Assembly: GCF_004912145.1 (NCBI RefSeq) | Contig: NZ_STGT01000003.1 | Coordinates: forward strand, 620,001 to 684,000 | DNA length: 64,000 nucleotides | Source of the DNA: Peteryoungia rhizophila | GTDB lineage: Bacteria; Pseudomonadota; Alphaproteobacteria; Rhizobiales; Rhizobiaceae | Direction: 5' to 3' | Part shown: positions 44,733 through 53,651 of the stretch, in pieces | How positions within the stretch are numbered: position 1 is the first letter of the stretch | Layout: each line of letters begins with the position of its first letter | Position numbers and translations under genes: made by a program | Notes under the pieces: model-generated | Told to the model about the DNA's origin: nothing | Databases searched by the model: none | Seen by the model: only the letters and a program-made list of their open reading frames with translations

Positions 44733-45677
44733 TCAGCCGTTCAGCGCGGCGATGGCCGCGTCGATGTCGGCCGGACCATTCACGGCAACGCCATTGATAT
44801 TCTTGTCGATGCGGCGTGCGAGACCGGTGAGGACCTTGCCGGCGCCGATTTCATAAAGCGTGGTGACTCCGCTTGCGCCAAACCACTCGACTGTTTCGCG
44901 CCAGCGGACCTGGCCCGTCACCTGCTCGACGAGCAAGTCAGCGATCTCGGCAGCGGAGGTGACCGGGGCTGCGCGGACATTGGCGATCAGCGGCACCGCA
45001 GGATCCTTCTTCTCGACCTTGGACAGCGCTTCGCGCATGGCGTCTGCCGCCGGGCCCATCAGGGCCGAATGGAAAGGCGCAGAAACCGGCAACATGATGG
45101 CACGTTTGGCACCCTTCTCGGTGGCCAGTGCTGCAGCCTTTTCGACGGCGGCCTTTCCGCCCGAGATGACAAGCTGGCCACCGCCATTGTCATTGGCGAT
45201 CTGGCAGGGACCGATGGCAGAGGCTTCCGTGCAGATGGCTTCAACGTCGCCGTGCTCCAGACCGATGATCGCGGCCATGGCGCCAGCACCGACGGGCACG
45301 GCCGCCTGCATGGCATTGCCGCGAATGCGCAAGAGACGGGCCGTGTCGGCGATTGAGAACGTGCCGGCGGCGCAGAGAGCTGAGTATTCACCGAGCGAAT
45401 GGCCGGCGACATAGGCGACCTTCGACTTCAGATCGAGTCCCTTGGCTTCGAGCACGCGGATGACGGCCATGGACACTGCCATCAATGCCGGCTGGGCGTT
45501 GGTGGTCAGCGTCAGCGTCTCTTCCGGACCATTCCACATGATGTCGGACAGTTTCTGACTGAGCGCTTCATCGACTTCCGCGAAGACGGCACGCGCTTCG
45601 GCAAAATTGTCGGCAAGGTCCTTGCCCATTCCGACGGCCTGGCTGCCCTGGCCTGGAAAGGTAAATGCGACTGACAT
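44733..45677 (-). CDS. fabD: Malonyl-CoA:ACP transacylase
   Basis: 314 residues. Loads malonyl onto ACP. N-terminal FTFPGQGSQAVGMGKDL, active serine in AGHSLGEYSALCAAG (about residue 91), and the catalytic His in SAPFHSALM. Heads the fabD-fabG unit. Upstream (45678-45886) is a 209-base divergent region shared with an aldo/keto reductase. Confidence 0.97.
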   Translation of the reverse strand: MSVAFTFPGQGSQAVGMGKDLADNFAEARAVFAEVDEALSQKLSDIMWNGPEETLTLTTNAQPALMAVSMAVIRVLEAKGLDLKSKVAYVAGHSLGEYSALCAAGTFSIADTARLLRIRGNAMQAAVPVGAGAMAAIIGLEHGDVEAICTEASAIGPCQIANDNGGGQLVISGGKAAVEKAAALATEKGAKRAIMLPVSAPFHSALMGPAADAMREALSKVEKKDPAVPLIANVRAAPVTSAAEIADLLVEQVTGQVRWRETVEWFGASGVTTLYEIGAGKVLTGLARRIDKNINGVAVNGPADIDAAIAALNG

Positions 45678-45886
45678 GGGCTTTTCTCCCTTGGGTTTTT
45701 CCCTGTCAATTCACGGTTGACCCTTGCGAGTCAAGCCTCGTACCCCTTCCGTAACCAACCCAACCGGCCTTACACCAAGGCTGTTCCACAGCTATCGGCA
45801 TCTTGCGGTGCATCAATTTCTGCCTAAATTGCCGCTGACCAATCCCCGTCTCCCAAGACACCCTCTCCCAATCGAGGCATTCCCCC

Positions 45887-46930
45887 ATGAAGATGAACCG
45901 GCTCGGCCGCACCGATATCCTTGTTTCCGAAATCTGCCTCGGCACCATGACCTGGGGCTCACAGAACACGCCCGAGGAAGCCTTCGAGCAGATGGACTAT
46001 GCGCTCGACCACGGCGTCAACTTCTTCGATACGGCCGAACTTTATCCCACAACACCGCTTTCGGCGGAGACCTATGCCGATACGGAGCGCCTGATGGGCG
46101 ACTGGTTCGAGAAATCAGGCAAGCGTGACAAGGTCGTTCTTGCGACGAAGGTTGCCGGCCCTGGCCGTCCCTATATCCGCGAGGGCAAGCCGATCACCGG
46201 TGCCGTGGTCAAGGAAGCACTCGATGCCAGCCTCGAGCGGCTAAAGACCGATTACGTCGATCTCTACCAGATCCATTGGCCGAACCGCGGACATTTCCAC
46301 TTCCGCGGCGCCTGGAACTACAACCCCTACAAGCAGGACAAGGCCAAGGCTTCTGCCGAGATCGCGGAAATCCTTGAAGCACTCGGCGACTGCGTGAAGG
46401 CCGGCAAGCTCAAGGCATTCGGACTTTCGAACGAGACCACCTGGGGGACGCAGAAATATCTGACGCTTGCCGAAGCGAAGGGTCTGCCGCGCGTCGCGAC
46501 GATCCAGAACGAATACAATCTGCTCTACCGGCACTACGACCTCGATCTCGCAGAACTCTCGCACCACGAAGATGTCGGCCTGCTCGCCTATTCGCCGCTA
46601 GCCGGCGGCATACTCTCGGGCAAATATCTCGACGGGCAGAAGCCGACGGGGTCGCGCGGCTCGATCAACGGCGACATCGGTGGTCGCCTCGTGCCGCAAC
46701 AGCAGGCGGCGACCCGCGCCTATGTCGAACTGGCGGCCAAGCACGGGATCGATCCGTCGGCCATGGCACTCGCCTTTTGCCTGACGCGCCACTTCATGGC
46801 CTCGGTCATCATTGGTGCGACGACAATGGACCAGCTTAAGGTCAATATCGGCGCTGCCGATCTCAAGCTCTCCGACGATGTCTTGACGGAGATCGCGAAA
46901 ATCCACCGCGAATATCCAATGCCGATCTGA
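45887..46930 (+). CDS. Aldo/keto reductase (Tas-like)
   Basis: 347 residues, TIM barrel. MKMNRLGRTDILVSEICLGTMTWG at the N-terminus, catalytic Asp/Tyr in NFFDTAELYP (about 45-54), Lys in LATKVAG and His in YQIHWPNRG. The insertion after the active site (FHFRGAWNYNPYKQDKAKA) and the NADPH-binding SVIIGATTMDQLKVNI match E. coli Tas-type members. The physiological substrate is unknown. Monocistronic by spacing. Confidence 0.9.
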   Translation: MKMNRLGRTDILVSEICLGTMTWGSQNTPEEAFEQMDYALDHGVNFFDTAELYPTTPLSAETYADTERLMGDWFEKSGKRDKVVLATKVAGPGRPYIREGKPITGAVVKEALDASLERLKTDYVDLYQIHWPNRGHFHFRGAWNYNPYKQDKAKASAEIAEILEALGDCVKAGKLKAFGLSNETTWGTQKYLTLAEAKGLPRVATIQNEYNLLYRHYDLDLAELSHHEDVGLLAYSPLAGGILSGKYLDGQKPTGSRGSINGDIGGRLVPQQQAATRAYVELAAKHGIDPSAMALAFCLTRHFMASVIIGATTMDQLKVNIGAADLKLSDDVLTEIAKIHREYPMPI

Positions 46931-47021
46931 TTCACGAATCTCGTTGTTGGCCTGACCAACAAAAACGTGAACATATTTGACCTACACATCGCCGCCGCCG
47001 ATCACCACTTGCGGCGGCGAT
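46931..47021. repeat. Two hairpins between the aldo/keto reductase and exchanger genes
   Basis: First a two-tier stem: outer TTCACG (46931-46936)/CGTGAA (46966-46971), inner TTGTTGG (46944-46950)/CCAACAA (46956-46962). Then ATCGCCGCCGC (46988-46998)/GCGGCGGCGAT (47011-47021), 11-bp perfect arms. Neither has a good U-tract; one may still end transcription. Confidence 0.5.
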
Positions 47022-47048
47022 CGAATACGGGCCTGCGGGCCATGAAGG

Positions 47049-47993
47049 ATGGGGGATTACTTGGATTATCTGTTCGTTGCCGGCGGTCTCGTCGGGCTTT
47101 ATTTCGGAGCTGAGTGGCTTTTGCGCGGAGCGATTGCCGTCGCGCAGAAGCTGGCGATTCCGACTCTCATCGTGTCGCTGGTCATCGTCGGCTTCGGGAC
47201 ATCCATGCCCGAGCTGCTGGTTTCCGTCCGCGCCGCCCTCACCGGCTCATCCGACATCGCTCTCGGCAATGTTGTCGGCTCGAACATTGCGAACATTCTC
47301 CTGATCGTCGGCGTTTGCGCGATGATCTTCCCTATCACCCACTGGGACAAGGGCGTCAAGCGCGACACCTACGTGATGATCGCAGCGGCCGTGCTCTTGC
47401 TCGGACTGGTGCAGTTCTCGACCATCGGCCGCCTCGCCGGACTGCTGATGGTCGCGGTCCTGATCGCCTACATCCTCTACGCCTATGTTAACGGCAAGGG
47501 CGCGATCGAGGAGCTGGCCGAAGAAGACGTCAAGCATGAGACACTCGGCAGCGGGTTCATGACGCTGCTGATCCTCGGCGGCCTGGCCACCCTCTTTATC
47601 GGTGCCGAATTGCTGGTCCGCGGCGCTACCAACCTCGCTCGTGACTTCGGCGTCTCGGAAGCGGTCATCGGCCTGACCGTGGTTGCGGTCGGCACGTCCC
47701 TTCCGGAACTCGCCACCGGCATCATGTCGGCGATGCGCAAGCATTCCGACATCATGATTGGCAATATCGTCGGATCGAACATATTCAACATCCTGTTCAT
47801 CCTGGGCGTGACCTCCGTCATCCAGCCGATCGCCGCGGCCCCGCGCTTCGGGAGCTTCGACGTCCCGGTCATGCTGGGCATCACGCTCGGCTTCGCCTTC
47901 CTGCTGCTCGCCCATCTCGGGGTCCGCAGGCTGACGGCCGGTGCGATGCTCGTCGCCTATGTTGGCTACACGGTCGCGCTGGTGCAGGTCTAA
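47049..47993 (+). CDS. Calcium/sodium antiporter (YrbG/CaCA family)
   Basis: 314 residues, about ten hydrophobic helices in two inverted halves. Each half carries the alpha-repeat: GFGTSMPELLVS with GNVVGSNIANILLIVG, and AVGTSLPELATGI with GNIVGSNIFNILFILG. Such proteins exchange Na+ for Ca2+ at the inner membrane. ATG 47049 has no room for a ribosome-binding site (GAAGG abuts it); TTG 47061, preceded by GGGGG, is a credible alternative start. Confidence 0.9.
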   Translation: MGDYLDYLFVAGGLVGLYFGAEWLLRGAIAVAQKLAIPTLIVSLVIVGFGTSMPELLVSVRAALTGSSDIALGNVVGSNIANILLIVGVCAMIFPITHWDKGVKRDTYVMIAAAVLLLGLVQFSTIGRLAGLLMVAVLIAYILYAYVNGKGAIEELAEEDVKHETLGSGFMTLLILGGLATLFIGAELLVRGATNLARDFGVSEAVIGLTVVAVGTSLPELATGIMSAMRKHSDIMIGNIVGSNIFNILFILGVTSVIQPIAAAPRFGSFDVPVMLGITLGFAFLLLAHLGVRRLTAGAMLVAYVGYTVALVQV

Positions 47994-48019
47994 AGGCCAG
48001 CAAACCGCAGAGCATTGGC

Positions 48020-48057
48020 AGGGCCGCCGGCAGAAAACGCCGAGCGGCCCTTGCTTT
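48020..48057 (+). terminator. Intrinsic terminator after the exchanger gene
   Basis: AGGGCCGCCGGC pairs with GCCG-A-GCGGCCCT (one bulge) around AGAAAAC, followed by TGCTTTT. Confidence 0.75.
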
Positions 48058-48078
48058 TGTGGCCAATGCGCGTATAAG
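48051..48078 (+). promoter_or_regulatory. Candidate promoter of the rpsF operon
   Basis: TTGCTT (48051-48056) and TATAAG (48073-48078) with a 16-base spacer, in the TATAAGCGC context seen before rhizobial ribosomal-protein genes. It overlaps the tail of the preceding terminator and lies about 225 bases before rpsF. Confidence 0.5.
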
Positions 48079-48303
48079 CGCGCCGTTCACAACACCCGGT
48101 CTCTGGCTGGTGGCTGAACGGAGGGCTGGCAGGCCGATAAGGCTTGCAGCAGGAACCATAAGGGTTTCCGGCCTCCCGTGTCTCCGCTCTCGACCGTCTC
48201 GAACACAACGCTTTTCTTGCCGCGGCTCATGCCGCACAGGAGCAGTCTGTGAGGCTTAGCGCCGGATCCGGGTGACGACAACCGCAAGAAAGGCAAAGCT
48301 GTC
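48079..48303 (+). promoter_or_regulatory. Long rpsF leader with hairpins, possible r-protein autoregulation
   Basis: About 225 bases with no gene. It folds locally: AGGCC/GGCCT (48131-48135/48170-48174) enclosing GGAACC/GGTTTCC (48152-48157/48163-48169), then GCGGC-TCAT-GCCGC (48222-48235). S6:S18 is known in other bacteria to bind its own leader; I cannot match the consensus by eye. Confidence 0.4.
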
Positions 48304-48768
48304 ATGGCTCTTTACGAACATGTATTCCTTGCCCGGCAGGATATGTCCGCCCAGCAGGTTGATGCCCTCGTCGAACAGTACAAGGGTGTCATCGAAGCGA
48401 ATGGTGGCAAGGTCGGGCGCGTAGAAAACTGGGGCCTCAAGTCCCTGACCTACCGCATCAAGAAGAACCGCAAGGCGCATTACGCCCTGATGGACATCGA
48501 AGCTCCGGGTGCAGCGATCCACGAAATGGAACGCCAGATGCGCATCAACGAAGACGTTCTTCGTTACATGACCATCGCCGTCGAAGCCCACGAAGAAGGC
48601 CCGTCTGCGATGATGCAGAAGCGCGACCGTGACGACCGTCCGCGTCGTGACGGCGACGATCGTGGCCCGCGCCGCGATTTCGGTGACCGCGGCGATCGTG
48701 GTCCGCGTCCGGACCGTGGCCCGCGCGAAGGTGGCTTCGAGCGCCGTCCGCGCGAAGACCGCGCGTAA
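48304..48768 (+). CDS. rpsF: 30S ribosomal protein S6
   Basis: 154 residues: the S6 fold at 1-~100 ([55 protein letters not shown]) and a ~50-residue Arg/Asp/Gly-rich low-complexity tail made of RD, DR and GPR repeats. Alphaproteobacterial S6 proteins often carry such tails. S6 binds S18 on the 30S platform. First gene of rpsF-rpsR-DUF2232-rplI. Confidence 0.97.
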   Translation: MALYEHVFLARQDMSAQQVDALVEQYKGVIEANGGKVGRVENWGLKSLTYRIKKNRKAHYALMDIEAPGAAIHEMERQMRINEDVLRYMTIAVEAHEEGPSAMMQKRDRDDRPRRDGDDRGPRRDFGDRGDRGPRPDRGPREGGFERRPREDRA

Positions 48769-48791
48769 TCTGAGCAAAAGGAGAAAACACA

Positions 48792-49040
48792 ATGGCTGAT
48801 GCATCCTCTTCTCAGGCACGTCGTCCGTTCCATCGTCGTCGCAAGACCTGCCCCTTCTCGGGCGCGAATGCTCCGAAGATCGACTACAAGGACGTCCGTC
48901 TCCTGCAGCGCTACATTTCCGAGCGCGGCAAGATCGTTCCTTCGCGTATCACTGCAGTTTCCCAGAAGAAGCAGCGCGAACTGGCCCAGGCCATCAAGCG
49001 CGCCCGTTTCCTCGGCCTGCTGCCTTACGTCGTAGCGTAA
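48792..49040 (+). CDS. rpsR: 30S ribosomal protein S18
   Basis: 82 residues with [33 protein letters not shown] and [31 protein letters not shown], the S18 core. AAAAGGAGAAAA precedes the ATG, 23 bases after rpsF. Pairs with S6 in the 30S platform. Confidence 0.98.
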   Translation: MADASSSQARRPFHRRRKTCPFSGANAPKIDYKDVRLLQRYISERGKIVPSRITAVSQKKQRELAQAIKRARFLGLLPYVVA

Positions 49041-49222
49041 TCTGATCCGAAGCCTGCCGATCTTGGATCGGCGGGCTTCATCCCTTCCGCGTTGGGCGCG
49101 GATCGGAACCGACTGCCAGGTGGCGCGCTCCTGCGACATCAGGTGAAATCCCATGTTGGGGATGCTTCTGCGAGATCGCGTTAGCCCCTCCCCTAACTGC
49201 TAGAACCAGCAGGACAGCGACG

Positions 49223-50200
49223 TTGAACAAACTGGATGCGAAATCGCTGACGACCGGCTTTGTTGCCGGCATCACCGCCGCCCTGCTCGTGCTGGGTGCC
49301 GCGGCGCAGCCGACGCTCGCCTCCATTCTTTATGCGGCGTCTGCCCTCCCCGTTCTCATCGTCGGTCTCGGCTGGGGCAATGCCGCCGCGATCACCGCGA
49401 TCGTGACAGCCGCTCTGCTCGGCACCGTGAGCGTGTCGCCGATGTTCGCCTTCGGCATGGCAATATTCACGCTGGCGCCGGCCGGCTGGCTTGCCCATCT
49501 GTCGAGCCTGGCGCGCCCGGCGTCAGAAATTGGTGGTCCTGACCATCTCATGGCCTGGTACCCGCTCTCCGACATCCTTCTGCAGCTCTGCAGCTTCGTG
49601 ACGATTGCCGTCGTCGTGCTCGGCGTGATCATCGGCTTTGGACCGGAATTCACCGGCCAGCTGGTGGATGCCATGGCCCAGGCGATGAATGCGCAGGATC
49701 CGGCCATGGCTCCGGATGCACTGGCACTGGAGCAGCTGAAGAGCAGCATGGTCGTGCTCCTGCCGATCATCCAGGGCGGCACATGGGTGCTGCTGCTCAC
49801 CATGATGTATTACATCGCCATGCGGATCGTCACAGCGTCCGGCCGCAACAAGCGTCCGCGCGAAGACTTCCCGTCGGCACTCCGGATGAACCGCAACACG
49901 GTCTTCATCTTCCTCGCCGGCATCATCGCCTGTTTCATCGGCGGCGTGCCCGCGATGATCGGCGCGACCGTCTGCGGCACCTTCGGCGCCGGCTTCCTGA
50001 TGGCGGGCTTTGCCTCGCTGCATCTGAAGACCCGCGGCAAGGACTGGCGCCTGCCGGCCCTCGTGCTCGCCTATCTCTCTTCGATCATGCTGCTTCCGCT
50101 CATGATCCCATTCATCATCGGCCTTTCGGATACCCGAAGGACCGTTGCCCTGACGCCGGCCGGCAAGGCCGACACTTCAAACTCCGACACTGACAACTGA
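49223..50200 (+). CDS. DUF2232 membrane protein (YybS-like)
   Basis: 325 residues, about eight hydrophobic helices with Leu/Ala/Ile-rich stretches ([30 protein letters not shown] and later segments). It falls in the DUF2232 family, whose Firmicutes members are called YybS. The function is unknown. It sits between rpsR and rplI, 13 bases before rplI, in what should be one transcript with the ribosomal genes. Start ATG 49244 (LNKLDAK frame at 49223 begins TTG) is possible; TTG 49223 has CGACG upstream only. Confidence 0.75.
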   Translation: MNKLDAKSLTTGFVAGITAALLVLGAAAQPTLASILYAASALPVLIVGLGWGNAAAITAIVTAALLGTVSVSPMFAFGMAIFTLAPAGWLAHLSSLARPASEIGGPDHLMAWYPLSDILLQLCSFVTIAVVVLGVIIGFGPEFTGQLVDAMAQAMNAQDPAMAPDALALEQLKSSMVVLLPIIQGGTWVLLLTMMYYIAMRIVTASGRNKRPREDFPSALRMNRNTVFIFLAGIIACFIGGVPAMIGATVCGTFGAGFLMAGFASLHLKTRGKDWRLPALVLAYLSSIMLLPLMIPFIIGLSDTRRTVALTPAGKADTSNSDTDN

Positions 50201-50213
50201 AAGGAACAGGATC

Positions 50214-50789
50214 ATGCAAGTCATTCTCCTCGAACGCATCGCCAAGCTCGGCCAGATGGGCGAAACCGTCAAGGTTCGCGACGGCTTCGCCCGTAACTTC
50301 CTGCTGCCGCAGGGCAAGGCGCTGCGCGCCAACGAAGCCAACAAGAAGCGTTTCGATTCCGAGCGCGCCACGCTCGAAGCTCGCAACCTGGAGCGCAAGT
50401 CTGAAGCCCAGACCGTTGCCGACGCTCTCGGCGGCAAGTCCTTCATCGTCGTCCGCTCGGCTGGCGAAACCGGCCAGCTCTACGGTTCGGTCGCTGCCCG
50501 CGACGTCGTCGAGATCCTGGCTGCCGAAGGCTTCAACATCGGCCGCAACCAGGTCGAGCTGAACACCCCGATCAAGGCCATCGGCCTGCATCAGGTCACG
50601 CTGCACCTGCATGCTGAAGTCGAACTGACCGTCGAGCTCAACGTTGCCCGTTCCGCTGACGAAGCAGAGCGCCAGTCCAAGGGCGAAAGCCTGACCTCGG
50701 CCGACGCCATCTACGGCATCGACGAAGATGCCCTGCGTCCGGAAGACTTCTTCGATCCGGACGCCGACCAGGACGGCGACGACGACTGA
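50214..50789 (+). CDS. rplI: 50S ribosomal protein L9
   Basis: 191 residues. N-domain [37 protein letters not shown] with the rRNA-binding loop, the long connecting helix ([25 protein letters not shown]), and a C-domain. A C-terminal ~40-residue acidic tail ends [11 protein letters not shown], longer than the classical L9. AAAGGAACAGG is the ribosome-binding region. Terminator directly after the gene. Confidence 0.97.
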   Translation: MQVILLERIAKLGQMGETVKVRDGFARNFLLPQGKALRANEANKKRFDSERATLEARNLERKSEAQTVADALGGKSFIVVRSAGETGQLYGSVAARDVVEILAAEGFNIGRNQVELNTPIKAIGLHQVTLHLHAEVELTVELNVARSADEAERQSKGESLTSADAIYGIDEDALRPEDFFDPDADQDGDDD

Positions 50790-50811
50790 TTTTTCAGCCT
50801 TTTCTGAAACG

Positions 50812-50840
50812 AAACGCCCGGATTTTTTCCGGGCGTTTTT
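50812..50840 (+). terminator. Intrinsic terminator after rplI
   Basis: AAACGCCCGGA (50812-50822) pairs with TCCGGGCGTTT (50828-50838) around TTTTT, followed by further T residues. Confidence 0.92.
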
Positions 50841-51043
50841 CGTTGGTGCTCTGCTAAAATGGAGCATCCCGAGACCGATTCGTCGAATGTCACAGTCAAT
50901 CGAAAAGATCGGATTCCTGGGCTTTTTCTGAACTCGACACGATGTGCCTGTGAATCAATGTGGGTTGTGGTGGAAGCCATTCCGCCGCCCCGCTTTGTCG
51001 TTATGGTGCAGCCACCGCCGACACACTGAACGGATGCGAACGA
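50841..51043. promoter_or_regulatory. rplI-dnaB intergenic region
   Basis: About 200 bases after the rplI terminator that should contain the dnaB promoter. I see no gene; the dnaB frame is open upstream to 50960 but without the helicase N-terminus. No clear boxes. Confidence 0.35.
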
Positions 51044-52540
51044 ATGAACGATGCTGCGCGCAAATTGAGCCCGGTCCAGCCGGCCGAACCCCTCTACCGG
51101 GAGGCGCCGAACAACATCGAAGCCGAACAGGCCTTGCTGGGCGCAATCCTCGTCAACAACGATGCGTATTACCGGGTGTCGGACTTCCTAAAGCCCGAAC
51201 ATCTCTATGAGCCGCTGCACCGGAAGATCTTCGAGGTCGCCTCGGAAATCATCCGGATGGGCAAGACGGCGAACCCGGTCACCATCAAGACCTTTCTGCC
51301 GGCCGACCAGAAGGTCGGCGACCTGACCGTCGCGCAATACCTCGCGCGGCTGGCTTCCGAAGCGGTGACGATCATCAATGCTGAGGACTATGGTCGCGCT
51401 ATCTACGATCTGGCGTTGCGCCGCTCGCTGATCCAGATCGGCGAAGATGTCGTCAACATCGCCTATGACGCACCGCTCGACATGCCGCCGCAGGCGCAGA
51501 TCGAAGACACCGAGCGCCGCCTCTTCGCGCTTGCCGAAAACGGTCGCTATGACGGCGGCTTCCAGTCCTTCTCGGATGCGGTCGCCCAGGCCGTCGACAT
51601 GGCGGGTGCGGCCTTTGAGCGTGACGGCAACCTCTCCGGTGTCTCGACCGGTATCCAGTCGCTGGATGCGAAGATGGGCGGCTTGCAGCGCTCCGACTTG
51701 ATCGTGCTTGCAGGACGTCCGGGCATGGGCAAGACCTCGCTTGCAACCAACATCGCCTGGAACATTGCGGCTGCCTATGAGCCCGAAGTCCTGCCTGACG
51801 GCTCCTTCAAGGCGAAGAACGGCGGTGTCGTCGGCTTCTACTCGCTCGAAATGTCGGCCGAACAGCTCGCCACCCGTATCATGTCCGAGCAGACGGAAGT
51901 TTCCTCGTCGAAGATCCGCCGTGGCGACATCACCGAGCACGAATTCGAGAAGCTGGTGGGCTTCAGCCAGACCATGCAGAAAGTGCCACTGTTCATCGAC
52001 CAGACCGGTGGTATCTCGATCGCCCAGCTTTCGGCCCGCGCACGCCGCCTGAAGCGCCAGCGCGGCCTCGACTTCCTCGTGGTCGACTATATTCAGCTGA
52101 TGACCGGCGCCGGCAAGGCGGGTGAAAACCGCGTGCAGGAAATCACCCAGATCACCACCGGCCTCAAGGCGCTGGGCAAGGAACTGAACGTACCGATCGT
52201 GGCGCTCTCGCAGCTGTCTCGTGGCGTCGAAAGCCGTGAAGACAAGCGCCCGCAGCTCTCCGACCTTCGCGAATCGGGCTCGATCGAGCAGGATGCCGAC
52301 GTCGTACTTTTCGTGTTCCGTGAGGAATACTACGTGAAGAACATGGAACCGCGCGATATGGCCGATCCGAAATATCCGGAATGGGAAGCGCATATGGACA
52401 AGGTCAAGGGCACCGCTGACGTCATCATCGCCAAGCAGCGCCACGGACCGACGGGTACAGTCAAGCTCGCCTTCCAGGCAGAATTCACCCGCTTTGCGGA
52501 CCTGGCCGAACCAAGCTTCATTCAATACGAAGAGCCGTGA
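51044..52540 (+). CDS. dnaB: Replicative DNA helicase
   Basis: 498 residues. N-terminal DnaB domain (PNNIEAEQALLGAILVNNDAYYRVSDFLKPEHLYEPLHRKIFEV, about 22-110), linker, then the RecA-like motor with Walker A AGRPGMGKTS (about 222), Walker B LDFLVVDYIQLM, and SQLSRGVESREDKRPQLSDLRESGSIEQDAD. Unwinds the fork as a hexamer and loads primase. No intein is visible. Start MNDAARKLSP at 51044. Confidence 0.97.
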   Translation: MNDAARKLSPVQPAEPLYREAPNNIEAEQALLGAILVNNDAYYRVSDFLKPEHLYEPLHRKIFEVASEIIRMGKTANPVTIKTFLPADQKVGDLTVAQYLARLASEAVTIINAEDYGRAIYDLALRRSLIQIGEDVVNIAYDAPLDMPPQAQIEDTERRLFALAENGRYDGGFQSFSDAVAQAVDMAGAAFERDGNLSGVSTGIQSLDAKMGGLQRSDLIVLAGRPGMGKTSLATNIAWNIAAAYEPEVLPDGSFKAKNGGVVGFYSLEMSAEQLATRIMSEQTEVSSSKIRRGDITEHEFEKLVGFSQTMQKVPLFIDQTGGISIAQLSARARRLKRQRGLDFLVVDYIQLMTGAGKAGENRVQEITQITTGLKALGKELNVPIVALSQLSRGVESREDKRPQLSDLRESGSIEQDADVVLFVFREEYYVKNMEPRDMADPKYPEWEAHMDKVKGTADVIIAKQRHGPTGTVKLAFQAEFTRFADLAEPSFIQYEEP

Positions 52541-52545
52541 AATCG

Positions 52546-52570
52546 AAGGGCGCCCGATAGGCGCCCTTTT
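52546..52570. terminator. Bidirectional terminator between dnaB and azlD
   Basis: AAGGGCGCC (52546-52554) and GGCGCCCTT (52560-52568) around CGATA with flanking T residues. Ends dnaB and the convergent azl operon. Confidence 0.85.
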
Positions 52571-52579
52571 CCATTGCCG

Positions 52580-52882
52580 CTAGAGGCCAAGCGCCCGCAG
52601 CACGGCGACCGTCAGCACACCACCCGCAGCGGCGGGCAGAAGCGGCAAGCGCGTGGCGGAAAGCGCCACAACGGCGCAGCCGATGGTCTCGGCCCAGCCG
52701 CTGGCGAAGGCGGTTGGCGCGACTACGGCCATGAGGACCGAGGGCGGAATGGCCTGAAGGATTTCCTCTGTACTCGGCGAGAGTTTCAGCAGCCGACCGA
52801 CGAGCAGGCCCGCCATGCGGGTCGTGATCGTGGCCGCTGCCATGGCGAAGATTGCAAGTACAGTCATCAGGTCGATGGTCAT
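52580..52882 (-). CDS. azlD: AzlD family branched-chain amino acid transport subunit
   Basis: 100 residues with three or four hydrophobic helices (IDLMTVLAIFAMAAATITTRMAGLLVG, AIPPSVLMAVVAPTAFA). AzlD proteins act with AzlC in export of branched-chain amino acids. The start overlaps the azlC stop by four bases (52879-52882), so the pair is coupled. Confidence 0.9.
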   Translation of the reverse strand: MTIDLMTVLAIFAMAAATITTRMAGLLVGRLLKLSPSTEEILQAIPPSVLMAVVAPTAFASGWAETIGCAVVALSATRLPLLPAAAGGVLTVAVLRALGL

Positions 52883-53580
52883 GCGCGGACCTCCCTTGCC
52901 CGGCGAGAGGCAATGGCGGCCATGGCAACTCCGCCGAGTGCGCCGCCCAGGATGTACCAGACACCCGGCACGAAATGATGGACCAGCAGGGCCGCAGCAC
53001 CGCTCCCCAAGAGGATCAGGCCTGTCCGACTGCCGCGCCAGAAGCCGGCAATCAGAATGACGAAGACGGCGGGGAAGACGAAATCCATGGCAATCACCGC
53101 CGGATCTCCGACCATGGCGCCGAGGAACGCACCCGTGAGCCCCGACAGCACCCAGACCATGTAGAAGGGCAAGGCTGCGGCGAAGAACCAGGCTGGTGTA
53201 AGCCTGTGCTCGCGGGCACGGAATTCGGCGACGGCCCAGATCTCGTCGGCCAGGAAGAGCATCGACATGACCTTCTGCCGGCTGGAAAACTCCGCCATGC
53301 GTCGAGAAATGGATGCGCCCATTAGGACATGACGGATGTTGACGAGAAGTGCTGCCGCGCCCACGGCCGCAATGCTCGCCGGGTGGGTCCAGATGTCCAT
53401 CGCAACAAATTGCGAGCCACCGGCGAAAACCAGTGCACTCATCAGCATGGCCTCGAGAGGAGATAGTCCTTTGGTTGCCGCAACGGCGCCGAAGACGAGC
53501 CCGATGGGCACGACGGCGATGGTCAGCGGCAGGATGGCGCTGAAGCCCCGGCGCATCTCCAGGCGTATGGCGGATGTCAT
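52879..53580 (-). CDS. azlC: AzlC family ABC-independent amino acid exporter subunit
   Basis: 233 residues, about seven helices, with the AzlC signature segments ILPLTIAVVPIGLVFGAVAATKGLSPLEA, LVFAGGSQFVAMD and NIRHVLMGASISRRM. By family, exports branched-chain amino acids with AzlD (E. coli YgaZH homologues). The frame opens seven codons before ATG 53580. Next to an AraC regulator on the same strand. Confidence 0.9.
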   Translation of the reverse strand: MTSAIRLEMRRGFSAILPLTIAVVPIGLVFGAVAATKGLSPLEAMLMSALVFAGGSQFVAMDIWTHPASIAAVGAAALLVNIRHVLMGASISRRMAEFSSRQKVMSMLFLADEIWAVAEFRAREHRLTPAWFFAAALPFYMVWVLSGLTGAFLGAMVGDPAVIAMDFVFPAVFVILIAGFWRGSRTGLILLGSGAAALLVHHFVPGVWYILGGALGGVAMAAIASRRAREVRA

Positions 53581-53651
53581 GACGTCTCCCATGCAGATCA
53601 AAGACCGCCGGGATAGGCCGCTTGCATGCTCCGGGTCTTGAACGAAAGTGA

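Noticed and set aside
43917..45356. Plus-strand open frame of 479 codons opposite fabG and fabD
   Set aside because: Spans two intact genes in antisense; not a protein family.
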